From Bacillota bacterium (lineage in GTDB: Bacteria; Bacillota; Clostridia; Clostridiales; Clostridiaceae), in assembly GCA_021779235.1 (NCBI GenBank), contig JAJYBA010000031.1:1-13036 (forward strand): a DNA stretch of 13,036 nt, given 5' to 3'. Shown piece by piece: positions 1 to 7,194 of the stretch. How positions within the stretch are numbered: the first letter of the stretch is position 1; each line of letters opens with the position of its first letter. The position numbers and the translations under genes were made by a program. The notes beneath the pieces were generated by a model. The model made no database searches. It was not told where the DNA came from and saw only the letters and a list, made by a program, of their open reading frames with translations.

Positions 1-1
1 A

Positions 2-226
2 AAAATACGAGTTAATGCAGTAGCTCCAGGTCCTATATGGACACCTCTTATACCATCTTCCTTCAATGCAACTGAGGTTGGTAAATTCGGAAGCAAGACT
101 CCTATGGGAAGACCAGGTCAACCAGTGGAGCTTGCAGAAACTTATGTGTTTTTAGCTTCCGAAGGTGCGTCATATGTAAGTGGCGAAACTATTCATGTCA
201 ATGGTGGCGTAGTTATAAACGGATAA
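2..226 (+). CDS. Short-chain dehydrogenase/reductase, C-terminal 74 residues (partial)
   Basis: The frame is open from the left edge of the window to TAA at 224-226, so the start lies outside. The peptide begins RVNAVAPGPIWTPL and ends with YVSGETIHVNGG, both hallmarks of the C-terminal half of classical SDR oxidoreductases. The first is the NxVxPG segment after the catalytic Tyr-Lys helix; the second is the conserved 'G..i.vdGG' strand at the end of the fold. The wording is closest to the Firmicute YhdF/YhxC/general stress protein 39 type of NAD(P)-dependent SDR, but the substrate cannot be told. The Rossmann motif and the catalytic Tyr are outside the window. The gene is followed directly by a terminator, so it is the last gene of its transcript. 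Confidence 0.9.
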   Translation, partial: KIRVNAVAPGPIWTPLIPSSFNATEVGKFGSKTPMGRPGQPVELAETYVFLASEGASYVSGETIHVNGGVVING

Positions 227-257
227 TGCCAGGTGCCACCCACGTGGCAAGTGGCAT
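226..257 (+). terminator. Rho-independent terminator of the SDR gene
   Basis: An inner perfect stem TGCCAC (234-239) / GTGGCA (244-249) has a CCAC loop. An outer stem ATGCC (226-230) / GGCAT (253-257) is separated from it by a 3x3 internal loop. A T-rich run (TTTCTTATTATT) follows. It starts on the last base of the stop codon. Confidence 0.8.
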
Positions 258-320
258 GTTTCTTATTATTCTTCTCATTATGATTTTTAAGAAAAATTAT
301 AACTAAATAAAAAATATAGG

Positions 321-346
321 ATAGGCATCAAATTCATGATGCCTAT
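321..346. terminator. Perfect 10-bp inverted repeat, possible bidirectional terminator
   Basis: ATAGGCATCA (321-330) and TGATGCCTAT (337-346) are exact complements around a 6-base loop. The left flank is A-rich (AAATAAAAAATATAGG) and the right flank is moderately T-rich. A transcript from either side could stop here, with the better T-run on the minus strand. No minus-strand gene that needs it is certain. Confidence 0.5.
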
Positions 347-513
347 TTAACTACTTTATATTGCCATTATTTATGGATTTAAATCTCTCATTTTATAATT
401 TTTTTAAATTTGTAATTTATTTCAATATGGGTTATTGGAAATTGCTTCACTAAGTTTGTTAATATATCCACACATAAATAATAGCACATAGGCAATTATA
501 TATAGCAAACCTA

Positions 514-542
514 TTATTAAAAAGTAATTTACACTTTATAAT
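514..542 (+). promoter_or_regulatory. Candidate sigma-A promoter for the M15 peptidase operon
   Basis: A perfect TATAAT -10 hexamer lies at 537-542, with a weak -35 (TTATTA, 514-519) 17 bp upstream. Transcription would start near 549, leaving a leader of about 50 bases. The -35 match is poor, so this rests mainly on the -10 and its position. Confidence 0.4.
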
Positions 543-597
543 TTTAAAGAAATCTTTCAAAAGCTATATTAATTACTTTAAAGAGGAGAATATCATC

Positions 598-1533
598 ATG
601 AAGAAATCTTTTACCTTATTACTTATTATTAGTTTACTTCTTAATATAGGAAATGTATCAATATCCTCAGCTACAAATGTTAATCTTGTGAAAGAAAATA
701 CCAATATATATAATGCAACGATGAAGCAAGACCTACTCTGCCTAATGATAGCTTATCCTGAATATATTACAAATATTGAAGAAAGCAATGGATGTGTCTA
801 TCTAGTAATGAAGTCTGGGAAAAAGTTGCTTTACGATGACAAAGCAAGAAAAAACCCACAAGAAAAACTAGCAAACCCAGACCTTCAAGATACTTTAGAG
901 CAAATTTACCCCCTTTCTCCGGTTAAAAGTATTATGGCAGAAAATTATGACCCTGGTCGCGTGCGTTCCTACGGATTATTATCCGAAGTTTATGGAACCT
1001 CAAAGCAAGATGTTGAATCTAAGCTTACAAAAGTTAAGGTAGGTTATAATAACTACCAATTTAACGGCAATAATAATGCATCAAATTCACTCCAAGCTAT
1101 TATGAAACAGATAATGCCTCTTTCAGAAAGAAATCAAAATGTTAGAAGATGCCTTTTACCTTGTAGTGGTACTTTTAATTACCGCGTAATTTCAGGTACA
1201 AATCGATTAAGTCCTCATTCTTTTGGAATAGCAATTGACCTTGCTAGTGATAAAAGAGATTATTGGAAATGGGCTTCTAAAGAGGAAGGCGAAAAAAGAT
1301 TAGCCTCCTATCCCAGTGAGCTTGTAGAAATTTTTGAAAATAATAACTTTGTATGGGGAGGTAAATGGTCCCACTTTGATATTCTACATTTCGAGTATAG
1401 ACCTGAAATTATATTAAAGGCTCGCTATTTTGCAAATAGCAAGGATTCAAAAAATCCATGGTATGAAGGTGCACCAATAGAACAACTCGCTATAAAAAAT
1501 GCCATAGAAAAAATCAATGAATTAATAAAATAA
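598..1533 (+). CDS. Secreted M15-family peptidoglycan peptidase (VanY / D-Ala-D-Ala carboxypeptidase type)
   Basis: Residues 1-25 form a signal peptide (MKK, then a Leu/Ile-rich core, then SSA), so the protein should act outside the membrane on cell-wall peptides. The catalytic domain lies in the C-terminal half. SPHSFGIAID (205-214) is the SxHxxGxAxD zinc motif, giving H207 and D214 as ligands. DILHFE (261-266) supplies the third ligand H264 and the acidic residue D261 three positions before it. WGGKW (253-257) is typical of the M15_4/M15C subgroup that includes CwlK-like L-Ala-D-Glu endopeptidases. Whether this one is a carboxypeptidase or an endopeptidase cannot be decided. Residues 30-160 have no motif I recognise. 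The ATG is preceded by AGAGGAG at 582-588. It is the first gene of a two-gene operon, 15 bases ahead of the amidase-domain gene. Confidence 0.88.
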   Translation: MKKSFTLLLIISLLLNIGNVSISSATNVNLVKENTNIYNATMKQDLLCLMIAYPEYITNIEESNGCVYLVMKSGKKLLYDDKARKNPQEKLANPDLQDTLEQIYPLSPVKSIMAENYDPGRVRSYGLLSEVYGTSKQDVESKLTKVKVGYNNYQFNGNNNASNSLQAIMKQIMPLSERNQNVRRCLLPCSGTFNYRVISGTNRLSPHSFGIAIDLASDKRDYWKWASKEEGEKRLASYPSELVEIFENNNFVWGGKWSHFDILHFEYRPEIILKARYFANSKDSKNPWYEGAPIEQLAIKNAIEKINELIK

Positions 1534-1548
1534 TAGGAGTATTATATT

Positions 1549-2664
1549 ATGAATTTTTTTAAAATGAAAGAATTACAATCATCCAAAGTTAAATTATTTA
1601 TATTTGTCACATTTCTTTTGTTTATACCGATATTTACTACAACCTACACCTATGCTAATACTGATGATTCAAAAGAAGAAGTTAAAAGTTATATAGAACA
1701 AATTTTTCAAAGAAGAAATAAGGCTATATTAACCGGTGATTTAGAATTAATTCAATCAATTTATAATATGGATACAAAGTATGGAACTTGGGCATATGAA
1801 TATGAAAAAAGAAAGATGGATTACATTAATAATTGGGAAGAAAAACAAGGAGTTAAGTTTATAGATATTACACCAACAGTAATTGTAAAAAGAATCAAAG
1901 GTAGTAATAATAATTTTTCTGTTTCTTTATTATGTTCAACAGAATATAAGTATGTATATGAAGATCAGCCAGAACTTGAAAACACTTCAAGAATTGGAAC
2001 CTATCACAACTTACAGCTTATTAATAAAGATGGTTCATGGATAATTTCTAAAGAGTGGTATAATGATCCTTTTGCAGATTCTTTATACTTAGATAATATT
2101 AAGGCAGATTCTATAAAACAATATATACTATCTCAAAATGCAAGAGATTTATCTACTATACACAAGAGAAGGATCAAGGCTATAGAATATGCTGATAAAT
2201 ATTGTGGTGCTGCAAGTATTGAGGAATATGGATATAAGTATAATAAAAAGTATAGAGACTATAATCCTCAGGGTGGCGATTGTGCAAATTTTGCATCACA
2301 AATTCTTTTTGAAGGAGGAAAATTCAGAAAAAATTCTGCTTGGAACTATGATGGAAATGGAGCAACAAGGGCTTGGCTAAATGCTGATGGCTTTAAAAAA
2401 TATATGACCAATAGTGGTAGAGCATCAATAATTGCCTATGGTAGCTACGACAAGGTTTTTAAAGCTAGTTATAAGCTACTACCAGGAGATTTTGTTGCCT
2501 ATGAAAAGAAAAATGATATCACTCATATTTCTGTTGTAACAGGAGCTGATTCAAGAGGATATTCCTTGGTTAGCTGTCATAATTCTGATAGAAATAAAGT
2601 ACCTTGGGATCTTGGATGGAGTGATAAAAGTATACGGTTTTGGTTAGTTAGAGTTCATTATTAG
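1549..2664 (+). CDS. Exported Amidase_6-domain protein (putative cell-wall amidase)
   Basis: A hydrophobic segment at residues 16-33 followed by TYAN gives a signal peptide or an N-terminal membrane anchor. Residues 40-180 form a helix-plus-strand region resembling the NTF2-like module often found before this domain. The C-terminal domain matches the putative amidase family Amidase_6. It has a YADKYCG helix (214-220), a DCANFASQ motif (244-251) with likely nucleophile C245, an AW at 264-265, and THISVVTG with likely catalytic H326. N345 in the SCHNSD segment may complete a Cys-His-Asn site. Activity is not proven for most members, so the amidase label is by family. SD AGGAG at 1535-1539. Co-transcription with the upstream M15 peptidase suggests a shared role in peptidoglycan turnover. 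It ends at a terminator shared with the convergent RNase J gene. Confidence 0.85.
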   Translation: MNFFKMKELQSSKVKLFIFVTFLLFIPIFTTTYTYANTDDSKEEVKSYIEQIFQRRNKAILTGDLELIQSIYNMDTKYGTWAYEYEKRKMDYINNWEEKQGVKFIDITPTVIVKRIKGSNNNFSVSLLCSTEYKYVYEDQPELENTSRIGTYHNLQLINKDGSWIISKEWYNDPFADSLYLDNIKADSIKQYILSQNARDLSTIHKRRIKAIEYADKYCGAASIEEYGYKYNKKYRDYNPQGGDCANFASQILFEGGKFRKNSAWNYDGNGATRAWLNADGFKKYMTNSGRASIIAYGSYDKVFKASYKLLPGDFVAYEKKNDITHISVVTGADSRGYSLVSCHNSDRNKVPWDLGWSDKSIRFWLVRVHY

Positions 2665-2678
2665 TTTTTTAATTATAA

Positions 2679-2710
2679 AAAAGCTGACGGTATTAATACC
2701 TTCAGCTTTT
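2679..2710. terminator. Bidirectional terminator between convergent genes
   Basis: AAAAGCTGA (2679-2687) pairs with TCAGCTTTT (2702-2710). After one mismatch, the palindrome GGTATTAATACC (2689-2700) continues the stem. The A-run and T-run flanks let it work for both the Amidase_6 gene (+) and RNase J (-), whose stop is at 2720. Confidence 0.85.
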
Positions 2711-2719
2711 AAATTTCCG

Positions 2720-4384
2720 TTAAATTTCCATAATAATTGGAAGAATAATTGGTCTACGTTTTGTTTTTTCATATAAATATCGCTCTATTGATTTTTTCAT
2801 ATTTGATTTTAATACATACCATTCAATGATTTTGTTATCTAGACAATTATTTAGTTCACCCCTAACAATCTCTTTTACTTCGCTAATTAAGGTATCCGAT
2901 TCCTTTGCATATATAAATCCCCGAGTAATTATATCTGGTCCTGCAATAATACTATAAGATTCTCGCTCTAAGGTAACCACTACAGTGAGCATGCCATCTT
3001 CTGCTAAGTGCTTTCTATCTCTAAGTACTATGTTGCCAACATCCCCCACGCCAAATCCATCTACAAATACAGACCCAGTATGTACCCTTCCTGTAACTTT
3101 AGCTTCTTTTTTTGTAATTTCTAGAACCTGCCCTGTTTCTATTGTGAATATGTCTTTGCCTTCCATACCTAATCTTTGTGCTAACTTAGCATGATGCCGT
3201 AAATGTCTGTATTCACCGTGAACTGGCATGAAATATTTGGGATGAACTAATGTATGAATTAATTTTAATTCTTCTTGATAGGCGTGACCGGATACATGCA
3301 CTTCTTCTAAGTCCTCGTAGATTACCTCTGCTCCTTTTTTGAATAACTCATTGATTACTCTAGATATAAGTTTCTCATTTCCTGGAATTGGAGATGCAGA
3401 AATAATATACAAATCCTCTGGTTCAATGGTAATTTTTCTGTGTGTACCAAAAGCTATCCTAGCAAGGCCAGCCATAGGTTCCCCCTGACTTCCGGTAGTA
3501 ATTATTGTAATATTTTTACTTAGGTAATTACGCATATCATCTATACCTATAACATAGCCTTCTGGTATATGAAGATATCCAAGGTCCATAGCTACTTGTG
3601 AGATGTTCTCCATACTCCTCCCACTAAAAACAATTTTTCTACCATACCTCACAGAAGCGTCTGCAATCTGCTGCATTCTGTGAATGTTTGAAGCAAAGGT
3701 GGCTACAATAACCCTTCCCTCCGCATTAGAAAGTATTCTAGTTAGAGTCTTGCCTATAGCTTTTTCTGAAATTGTATGCCCTTCACGTTCCACATTTGTG
3801 CTATCGGCCATAAGAAGTAATACGCCCTCCTTACCTAAATTTGAGATACGTTCTAAATCCATGACTAATCCATCAATGGGTGTATAATCAATTTTGAAGT
3901 CCCCAGTATGTAATATAACACCCAATGGAGAGTGAATGGCAATGGCGCAGGAATCTGCTATGCTGTGAGTAACTCTTATGAATTCAATTTTAAGCTTTTC
4001 TAGTTCTATTGTTTCGCCAGCATTTACATTATGAAGTTCACAGTCTGAAAATATATTATGCTCCTTTAACTTATTTTCAATTATTCCTAAGGTTAACTTA
4101 GTACCATAAACAGGTACATTCAATTGTTTTAGAATGTACGGCAATGATCCTATATGATCTTCATGTCCATGGGTTAAAAAAATGCCCTTTACTTTTTTTG
4201 CATTGTTTTTTAAATAAGTTATATCTGGAATTACTAAATCTACACCATACATTTCTTCATCAGGAAAGGATATACCACAGTCTATGACAATGATCTCATC
4301 CTCGTACTCAATAGCCGTTATATTCTTACCTATTTCTCCAAGGCCTCCTAAAGGAATAACCTTTACACTTTCCTCGCTTTTCAC
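2720..4384 (-). CDS. rnj: Ribonuclease J (metallo-beta-lactamase / beta-CASP RNase)
   Basis: At 554 residues it has the usual length of RNase J1/J2. It processes and degrades RNA in the cytoplasm, with 5'-to-3' exonuclease and endonuclease activity known for the family. The beta-lactamase core carries THGHEDHIG (71-79), giving zinc ligands H72, H74, D76 and H77; H140 in RVTH and D162 in HTGDFKID complete the site. The beta-CASP domain follows, with the STNVE segment (195-199), the SGHA motif (H367) and PVHGEYRHL (H389). The C-terminal ~100 residues form the domain used for dimer contacts. The start is GTG at 4382-4384, chosen because GGGGAGG lies 5 bases upstream and the peptide then starts at the family's normal N-terminus. 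I cannot tell whether it is J1- or J2-like, so the symbol is generic. Confidence 0.95.
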   Translation of the reverse strand: MKSEESVKVIPLGGLGEIGKNITAIEYEDEIIVIDCGISFPDEEMYGVDLVIPDITYLKNNAKKVKGIFLTHGHEDHIGSLPYILKQLNVPVYGTKLTLGIIENKLKEHNIFSDCELHNVNAGETIELEKLKIEFIRVTHSIADSCAIAIHSPLGVILHTGDFKIDYTPIDGLVMDLERISNLGKEGVLLLMADSTNVEREGHTISEKAIGKTLTRILSNAEGRVIVATFASNIHRMQQIADASVRYGRKIVFSGRSMENISQVAMDLGYLHIPEGYVIGIDDMRNYLSKNITIITTGSQGEPMAGLARIAFGTHRKITIEPEDLYIISASPIPGNEKLISRVINELFKKGAEVIYEDLEEVHVSGHAYQEELKLIHTLVHPKYFMPVHGEYRHLRHHAKLAQRLGMEGKDIFTIETGQVLEITKKEAKVTGRVHTGSVFVDGFGVGDVGNIVLRDRKHLAEDGMLTVVVTLERESYSIIAGPDIITRGFIYAKESDTLISEVKEIVRGELNNCLDNKIIEWYVLKSNMKKSIERYLYEKTKRRPIILPIIMEI

Positions 4385-4388
4385 TAAA

Positions 4389-4397
4389 TCCTCCCCT
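4389..4397 (-). promoter_or_regulatory. Ribosome binding site that fixes the GTG start of RNase J
   Basis: Reading the minus strand, AGGGGAGGA stands 4 bases before GTG at 4384-4382. No ATG nearby has a comparable site. Confidence 0.75.
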
Positions 4398-4414
4398 TCA
4401 TTTATATCAATTAT

Positions 4415-4458
4415 ATTAATTTCATTTTCTTTATTTTGCCTTGTATTATGAAATTAAT
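4415..4458 (-). repeat. 11-bp perfect inverted repeat in the RNase J leader
   Basis: ATTAATTTCAT (4415-4425) and ATGAAATTAAT (4448-4458) are exact complements around a 22-base loop. It lies 31-74 bases upstream of the GTG start, so it is probably within the 5' UTR or overlaps the promoter. The stem has only two G-C pairs and there is no T-run, so it is not a terminator. Confidence 0.55.
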
Positions 4459-4808
4459 ACTTTTTTTTGGAGAATTTTTATTCTAACCCAAAAGTCTCGT
4501 ATTAAAGTTTACTCATTAAATAAGTCTATCTATAAGCTGTTACCTATAGATTAAACTACCGACTGTACTCTTTTTTGCGTGGTAAATTAAAATAACAATG
4601 AGCGTACTTTGAAAAGAAGCACATAAATTTAAACTATACTATGAATTTCAATTAATCATGCTACGTAACTATAAATATACAAAGCTAAGGGATATTTACC
4701 AGTACCTATAGTCAAAAAAACATTCTAAGGAATAGTACAAGAATTAATGAGTATCCTAATAGTATAAATAAACTGCAAAATAATAAAGTATAAGGAGATA
4801 AAGTCCAT

Positions 4809-5108
4809 ATGAAAACTGAAGAACAAATTAAATCAGAAGTGACTAGACAGGTTATTGACAGTATAAAAACAACTTTAAATGAAGAGTTAACTCAGGTGGA
4901 AAAGGAATTTGAAGAAACTTATAAGAGTAAGCTAGAACAAGAAATACAGTATACCTTAGATCTTGCAGAGTCTGGTCTTCAACACAATTCAAACAAAACC
5001 ATAAAAGTAGAAAACAAAAAAATTGTACAGCAATTAGATAATATTAGACTTGAGAAAATGAAAGTTGAAAACAAATTAAAAACATTAAATGAATTTGAAA
5101 ATATATAG
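4809..5108 (+). CDS. Small coiled-coil protein of unknown function (99 aa)
   Basis: I do not recognise this protein. It is rich in Glu, Lys, Gln and Asn, with no proline, cysteine, tryptophan or membrane segment. Heptad-like hydrophobic spacing runs over residues 5-55 and again over 65-95, separated by a polar break around QHNSNK (58-63), which suggests a helical hairpin or two coiled coils. It should be a soluble cytoplasmic protein. The start is supported by AAGGAG at 4792-4797, 11 bases upstream of the ATG. A terminator follows immediately, so it is monocistronic, between RNase J (divergent) and the M42 peptidase (convergent). Neither neighbour gives a functional clue. That it is a real gene is supported by the RBS, the terminator and the coiled-coil composition. 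Confidence 0.75.
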   Translation: MKTEEQIKSEVTRQVIDSIKTTLNEELTQVEKEFEETYKSKLEQEIQYTLDLAESGLQHNSNKTIKVENKKIVQQLDNIRLEKMKVENKLKTLNEFENI

Positions 5109-5129
5109 CTTCCCAACGTCTTTGAATAT

Positions 5130-5172
5130 AATTTGGTAAAAGCCTATTGAAATTACTGGTTTTTACCAAATT
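5130..5172. terminator. Terminator between convergent coiled-coil and M42 peptidase genes
   Basis: AATTTGGTAAAAGCC (5130-5144) pairs with 5158-5172 (GGT then TTTTACCAAATT), giving about 15 bp with one G-U pair and a 13-base loop. ATCTTTTATT follows on the plus strand. The minus-strand gene ends at 5190, so it may also serve as its terminator. Confidence 0.8.
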
Positions 5173-5189
5173 ATCTTTTATTCTATATT

Positions 5190-6188
5190 TTACTCAAAGT
5201 CAAAAAACCTATTTACATATTTACTTAATAAATCAATTGAAGCTTCAGTATCCTTCATATTAACAAAGCAATTTGGTCCATGTACATATCTTGTTGCAAC
5301 AGAAATTCCAGTAGATCTTACTCCAAAGTTAGATCTATTGATAGCACCAGCATCGGTACCACCACCATCAATAACATCTAATTGATATTTTATATCATTT
5401 TCTTCGCAACATTTCACCATTTCTTCAACAAGATATTCATTGCATATTACTGAGCCATCAGAAACTTTAATTGCAGTGCCTCCACCTAAAGTGGAGCTAA
5501 CTTCTGGTGCATTTGGAAAGTCATTAGCTACTGTGACGTCTAGTGCTATACCTACATCAGGGTTTATTCTTTCAGCAGCAACTGTTGCTCCCCTAAGTCC
5601 TACTTCTTCTTGAACCGTAAATACAAAATATAGATCATTGTATGGATTTTCTATTTTCTTTAATGCTTCAACCATTATATAGCATCCTATTCTGTCATCC
5701 ATAGCTTTTGCAGTAACATTATCATCCTTTAGTTCCACATATTCACCAACATAAGAAGCCACATCTCCAACCTTTACAAATTTTAAAGCTTCTTCCTTTG
5801 ATTGTGCTCCAATATCTATATATAGCTTTTTAATATCATTTTTAACATCTTCTATCTTAACTGAATTTGAAACGATTCCTATGGTACCATTCCTAAATTT
5901 AATCCTATTCATAATTGTTGCAGTAACAGGAATTCCACCTAGTCCTCTCACCTTTATAAGACCCTTATCCTCAACTTTCACAACTTGAAAACCAATTTCA
6001 TCCATATGAGCAGATACCATAATCTTTTTTTTATTTTCTCCATAGCCTTTTTTATGCACAATCAAGTTCCCAAGGGCATCTACAGTTATTTCATCCCCAT
6101 ATCCCTTCACTATTTCGTTTATTACTTCTCTTATTTCTTTCTCATAACCACTCACACCAAAAGCTTCTGTTAGTTTTTTTAGTACCAT
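5190..6188 (-). CDS. M42 family metallo-aminopeptidase (FrvX/PepA-like)
   Basis: The protein has 332 residues, within the usual 330-360 of family M42. These are cytoplasmic, dinuclear-metal aminopeptidases that form large dodecamers and trim short peptides; some members were once annotated as endoglucanase M. Visible motifs are SAHMDEIGF (59-67) with ligand H61, KAMDDRIG (161-168) with the bridging Asp pair 164-165, TVQEEVGLRGA (191-201) with the catalytic base and ligand E194-E195, ALDVT (215-219) with D217, and the last ligand H303 in YVHGPN. All key residues are present. The ATG at 6188-6186 is preceded by GAGGGGGT (6197-6204). It has its own candidate promoter and is divergent from the FNR-like regulator. 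Substrate preference (Glu/Asp, Lys or Leu) cannot be read from the sequence. Confidence 0.93.
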   Translation of the reverse strand: MVLKKLTEAFGVSGYEKEIREVINEIVKGYGDEITVDALGNLIVHKKGYGENKKKIMVSAHMDEIGFQVVKVEDKGLIKVRGLGGIPVTATIMNRIKFRNGTIGIVSNSVKIEDVKNDIKKLYIDIGAQSKEEALKFVKVGDVASYVGEYVELKDDNVTAKAMDDRIGCYIMVEALKKIENPYNDLYFVFTVQEEVGLRGATVAAERINPDVGIALDVTVANDFPNAPEVSSTLGGGTAIKVSDGSVICNEYLVEEMVKCCEENDIKYQLDVIDGGGTDAGAINRSNFGVRSTGISVATRYVHGPNCFVNMKDTEASIDLLSKYVNRFFDFE

Positions 6189-6247
6189 ACTATTTTACCC
6201 CCTCTTAATCACCCTTTGAATAAATTTACTATTTTTACAATAATATA

Positions 6248-6276
6248 ATATTATCATGTACAGGATAATTTCACAA
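6248..6276 (-). promoter_or_regulatory. Candidate promoter of the M42 peptidase gene
   Basis: On the minus strand, TTGTGA (6276-6271), a 17-bp spacer and TAATAT (6253-6248) resemble a sigma-A promoter. It sits about 60 bases upstream of the start codon. Confidence 0.5.
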
Positions 6277-6406
6277 CCTATTTGCAATATCAAAAATTAA
6301 ACTAGTCCGTCATAGCATTTTTACATTTTACAAAGTAATAGATGAGTATTATGTACTTTCTTTAACCTACTTATGAATAGAAATCATAAACTACGTTTAG
6401 TATTAA

Positions 6407-6436
6407 TTGACCATATTAAGTGAAAAATGCTATTAT
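6407..6436 (+). promoter_or_regulatory. Candidate promoter of the Crp/Fnr-family gene, with a direct repeat around the -10
   Basis: TTGACC (6407-6412), an 18-bp spacer and TATTAT (6431-6436) make a good sigma-A promoter, placing the start of transcription about 40 bases before the ATG. A 10-base direct repeat, ATTAAGTGAA, occurs at 6415-6424 in the spacer and at 6439-6448 just after the -10. Confidence 0.6.
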
Positions 6437-6483
6437 AAATTAAGTGAAGTATTAAAAAAATACATTGGGTAGGTGATAAATAT

Positions 6484-7194
6484 ATGAACCAGTGCAATTG
6501 TGGTAATTGTAACCACACTCTCTGTGCGAAAAAGGTGCCAATTTTTTCTTTCCTTTCAGATGAGGAGTTAAAAAAAATTGTAGATATGACCGGGCATAAG
6601 TCTTACAAAAAGGGAAATCTGCTATGCAGTGAAGGTGAGAAATCTGATACATTATTTATAATCAATGAAGGTGGAGTTAAAATTTCAAAACTCACCAAAG
6701 ATGGTAAAGAACAAATTGTTCATATCTTTACTAGCGGAGATTTTTTTGGGGAGTTAAGCCTTTTCAGCAATGATGAAACCTATAATTTTGACGTTTATGC
6801 TATATCAGACCTAAAAGTATGCACACTAACAAAAGAAAATATGAATGAAATTCTTTTGACTAATCCTGAAATATCTTTAAAGTTACTACAAGTAATTACA
6901 AAGCGTCTCACTCAGACTGAAAATCTCGCTCAGAATCTTGCCACTAACGATGCTGAAATTAGAATCGCTTATATGCTTTTAGAATTTGCTGAAAAATATG
7001 GTATTCCTACTGACCAAGGAATGCAAGTTAAATTACCTATTAATAGGGAAGAGATGGCGAACTATGTGGGAGTAACAAGGGAAACAATTAGTAGGAAGTT
7101 AAGTATATTTGAAGAATTAGGTATCATAAACCTTATAGGTAATAAGATATTAATTATAAAACAAATAGATGTGTTAAAATCCTATGTAGAATAA
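6484..7194 (+). CDS. Crp/Fnr-family transcriptional regulator with an N-terminal cysteine cluster (FNR-like)
   Basis: At 236 residues it has the typical Crp/Fnr length. Residues 4-14 contain C4, C6, C9 and C14, followed by KVPIF. The cyclic-nucleotide-binding-type beta-roll spans about 18-135 and contains C113 in LKVC, at the place of E. coli FNR C122. A long dimerisation helix (about 125-155) leads to the winged helix-turn-helix, with REEMANYVGVTRETISRKL at 188-206. E200, S203 and R204 reproduce the ExxSR contact motif by which FNR reads TTGAT half-sites. The cysteines suggest an oxygen- or NO-labile iron-sulfur cluster, unlike CRP itself. The effector is inferred. SD AGGTGAT (6471-6477) lies 6 bases before the ATG. 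It is transcribed alone, divergent from the M42 peptidase gene, and no clear terminator follows. Confidence 0.9.
   Translation: MNQCNCGNCNHTLCAKKVPIFSFLSDEELKKIVDMTGHKSYKKGNLLCSEGEKSDTLFIINEGGVKISKLTKDGKEQIVHIFTSGDFFGELSLFSNDETYNFDVYAISDLKVCTLTKENMNEILLTNPEISLKLLQVITKRLTQTENLAQNLATNDAEIRIAYMLLEFAEKYGIPTDQGMQVKLPINREEMANYVGVTRETISRKLSIFEELGIINLIGNKILIIKQIDVLKSYVE

Larger units (their letters stand above)
227..597. other. Intergenic region, 371 bases
   Basis: It holds, in order, the SDR terminator, a 10-bp perfect inverted repeat (321-346), an AT-rich stretch and a candidate promoter for the next gene. I see no RNA gene and no plus-strand ORF with a ribosome binding site. A short hydrophobic minus-strand reading frame ending at 422 is listed under findings. 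Confidence 0.6.
4385..4808. other. Divergent intergenic region, 424 bases, between RNase J and the coiled-coil gene
   Basis: The region is AT-rich with no credible gene. It contains an 11-bp perfect inverted repeat (4415-4458) in the RNase J leader. It also holds a possible plus-strand promoter TTTACT (4508-4513), 17 bp, TATAAG (4531-4536), which would give a leader of about 265 bases to the coiled-coil gene. I could not find a convincing minus-strand promoter for RNase J. Short hydrophobic frames here look like chance products of AT-rich DNA. Confidence 0.5.

Noticed and set aside
2189..2380. Overlapping ORFs on other frames inside the Amidase_6, RNase J, M42, FNR-like, Rrf2 and paralog genes
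   Set aside because: They lie wholly inside or antisense to genes with clear family motifs, have no ribosome binding sites, and have compositions typical of out-of-frame translation.
4714..4790. Hydrophobic minus-strand frame (LFCSLFILLGYSLILVLF) antisense to the leader of the coiled-coil gene
   Set aside because: It has no start codon with an RBS, and such Leu/Ile/Phe peptides arise easily from the complement of A-rich leaders.
6407..6420. FNR box (TTGAC-N4-TTAAG) overlapping the FNR-like gene's promoter
   Set aside because: The second half-site matches ATCAA at only two of five positions. The TTGAC is better explained as the -35.
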